This document shows positions 63,719-64,000 of a stretch of DNA of 64,000 bases, in pieces. Within the stretch, counting starts at the first letter, position 1. Each line of letters begins with the position of its first letter. The notes under the pieces were generated by a model, which was not told the origin of the DNA, searched no databases, and worked only from the letters and a program-made list of their open reading frames with translations. Source of the stretch: Actinoplanes sandaracinus. GTDB taxonomy: Bacteria; Actinomycetota; Actinomycetes; Mycobacteriales; Micromonosporaceae. Both the position numbers and the translations under genes were made by a program. The stretch covers positions 1-64,000 of the forward strand of contig NZ_JASCTH010000022.1 of the NCBI RefSeq assembly GCF_030009775.1. The letters are read 5' to 3'.

Positions 63719-63988
63719 TCAGGCCGTAAGGCCGACATCGATCGCCGATACGGCCGACCGGACACCTTCGCCCGGCTCCACCGTTCGTGCAACGACGACT
63801 TCGGTCTCTGCCTCCTGCAACGCTCCAGCCGCCATCTGGTCGCTACCCATCCGTGTCGAGGTCTCGATCCCCGCCCTCGGAGTGAGGCCGGCCACATTGT
63901 CAATTCGTCGTTTGTTTGGCGCACCGGTCCCCCGACGATGCCTCGACACGGAACGCGCCGAGACCAACACGCCACACTGCGCGATCAC
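63719..63988 (-). CDS. Short ORF at the right edge (doubtful)
   Basis: An 89-residue frame from GTG 63988, ending with a helical stretch (QMAAGALQEAETEVVVARTV) and SAVSAIDVGLTA. GC at third positions is lower than in neighbouring genes and no ribosome binding site is clear. It could be a fragment of a transferred gene or non-coding. No family recognised. Confidence 0.3.
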   Translation of the reverse strand: MIAQCGVLVSARSVSRHRRGTGAPNKRRIDNVAGLTPRAGIETSTRMGSDQMAAGALQEAETEVVVARTVEPGEGVRSAVSAIDVGLTA

Positions 63989-64000
63989 TAGTTCGCCACA

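Noticed and set aside
63719..63988. Arsenic resistance genes next to the ArsR repressor
   Set aside because: No transporter, reductase or efflux motif is readable in the remaining bases; only a doubtful short frame is present.

Overview
This is a high-GC actinobacterial chromosome segment. The carotenoid cluster, codon bias, GTG starts, bldC and the purine locus suggest Micromonosporaceae, most likely Actinoplanes or a close relative; that genus call is inference. Dense overlapping start/stop pairs (ATGA, GTGA) mark many operons.

Layout. 1-400 carries the promoters and 5' leader of a ribosomal RNA operon that runs leftwards out of the window. 447-2806: a Rieske/DUF2231 membrane protein and a flavin disulfide oxidoreductase. 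3047-9637: a light-related island with photolyase and phytoene synthase on the minus strand, and GGPP synthase, phytoene desaturase, IPP isomerase and a MerR/B12-binding-type regulator on the plus strand. 9808-10114: tRNA-Glu, tRNA-Asp, tRNA-Phe. 10194-17825 is an accessory region: a frameshifted tyrosine integrase beside tRNA-Phe, a secreted endonuclease/exonuclease/phosphatase-LamG protein, a transposase remnant, a complete IS5-family element with TAA target duplication, and truncated Nudix and TPR-regulator genes.

17812-27506 holds mixed single genes and short operons: 2H phosphoesterase, NmrA-like SDR, an RTX-type calcium-binding protein, an FtsX-ectodomain-like orphan, a thioesterase/DUF2786 operon, a PrsW protease pair, KptA plus a methyltransferase, and a PPOX/F420 protein. 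27626-47773 is the block bldC - hypothetical - vdh - DUF3073 - purM - purF - SCP2-like - purL - purQ - purS - purB - purD, followed by purA. From memory the first part follows the Streptomyces coelicolor SCO4091-SCO4086 order. Between DUF3073 and purM sits an apparent insertion: a radical SAM/SPASM maturase whose 3' end overlaps the start of a 75-residue precursor with an aromatic/Asn-rich C-terminus. This is a cyclophane-type RiPP locus and the most interesting system here.

49173-57412: a DAGK-like protein, a MinD/ParA-like ATPase with a long proline-rich N-terminus, DUF3151, an ADP-ribosylglycohydrolase, a LOG-like protein and class II fructose-bisphosphate aldolase. 57463-61322 is the RNA repair operon hen1-pnkp. 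The right end has a DedA protein, a class II aldolase and an ArsR repressor with a CVC metal-binding motif.

Functionally, eight purine genes (purMFLQSBDA) give most of de novo IMP and AMP synthesis. KptA, Pnkp, Hen1 and a 2H phosphoesterase form a dispersed RNA end-processing toolkit. The crt genes make a C40 polyene at least to the desaturated (lycopene-like) stage; no cyclase is in the window.
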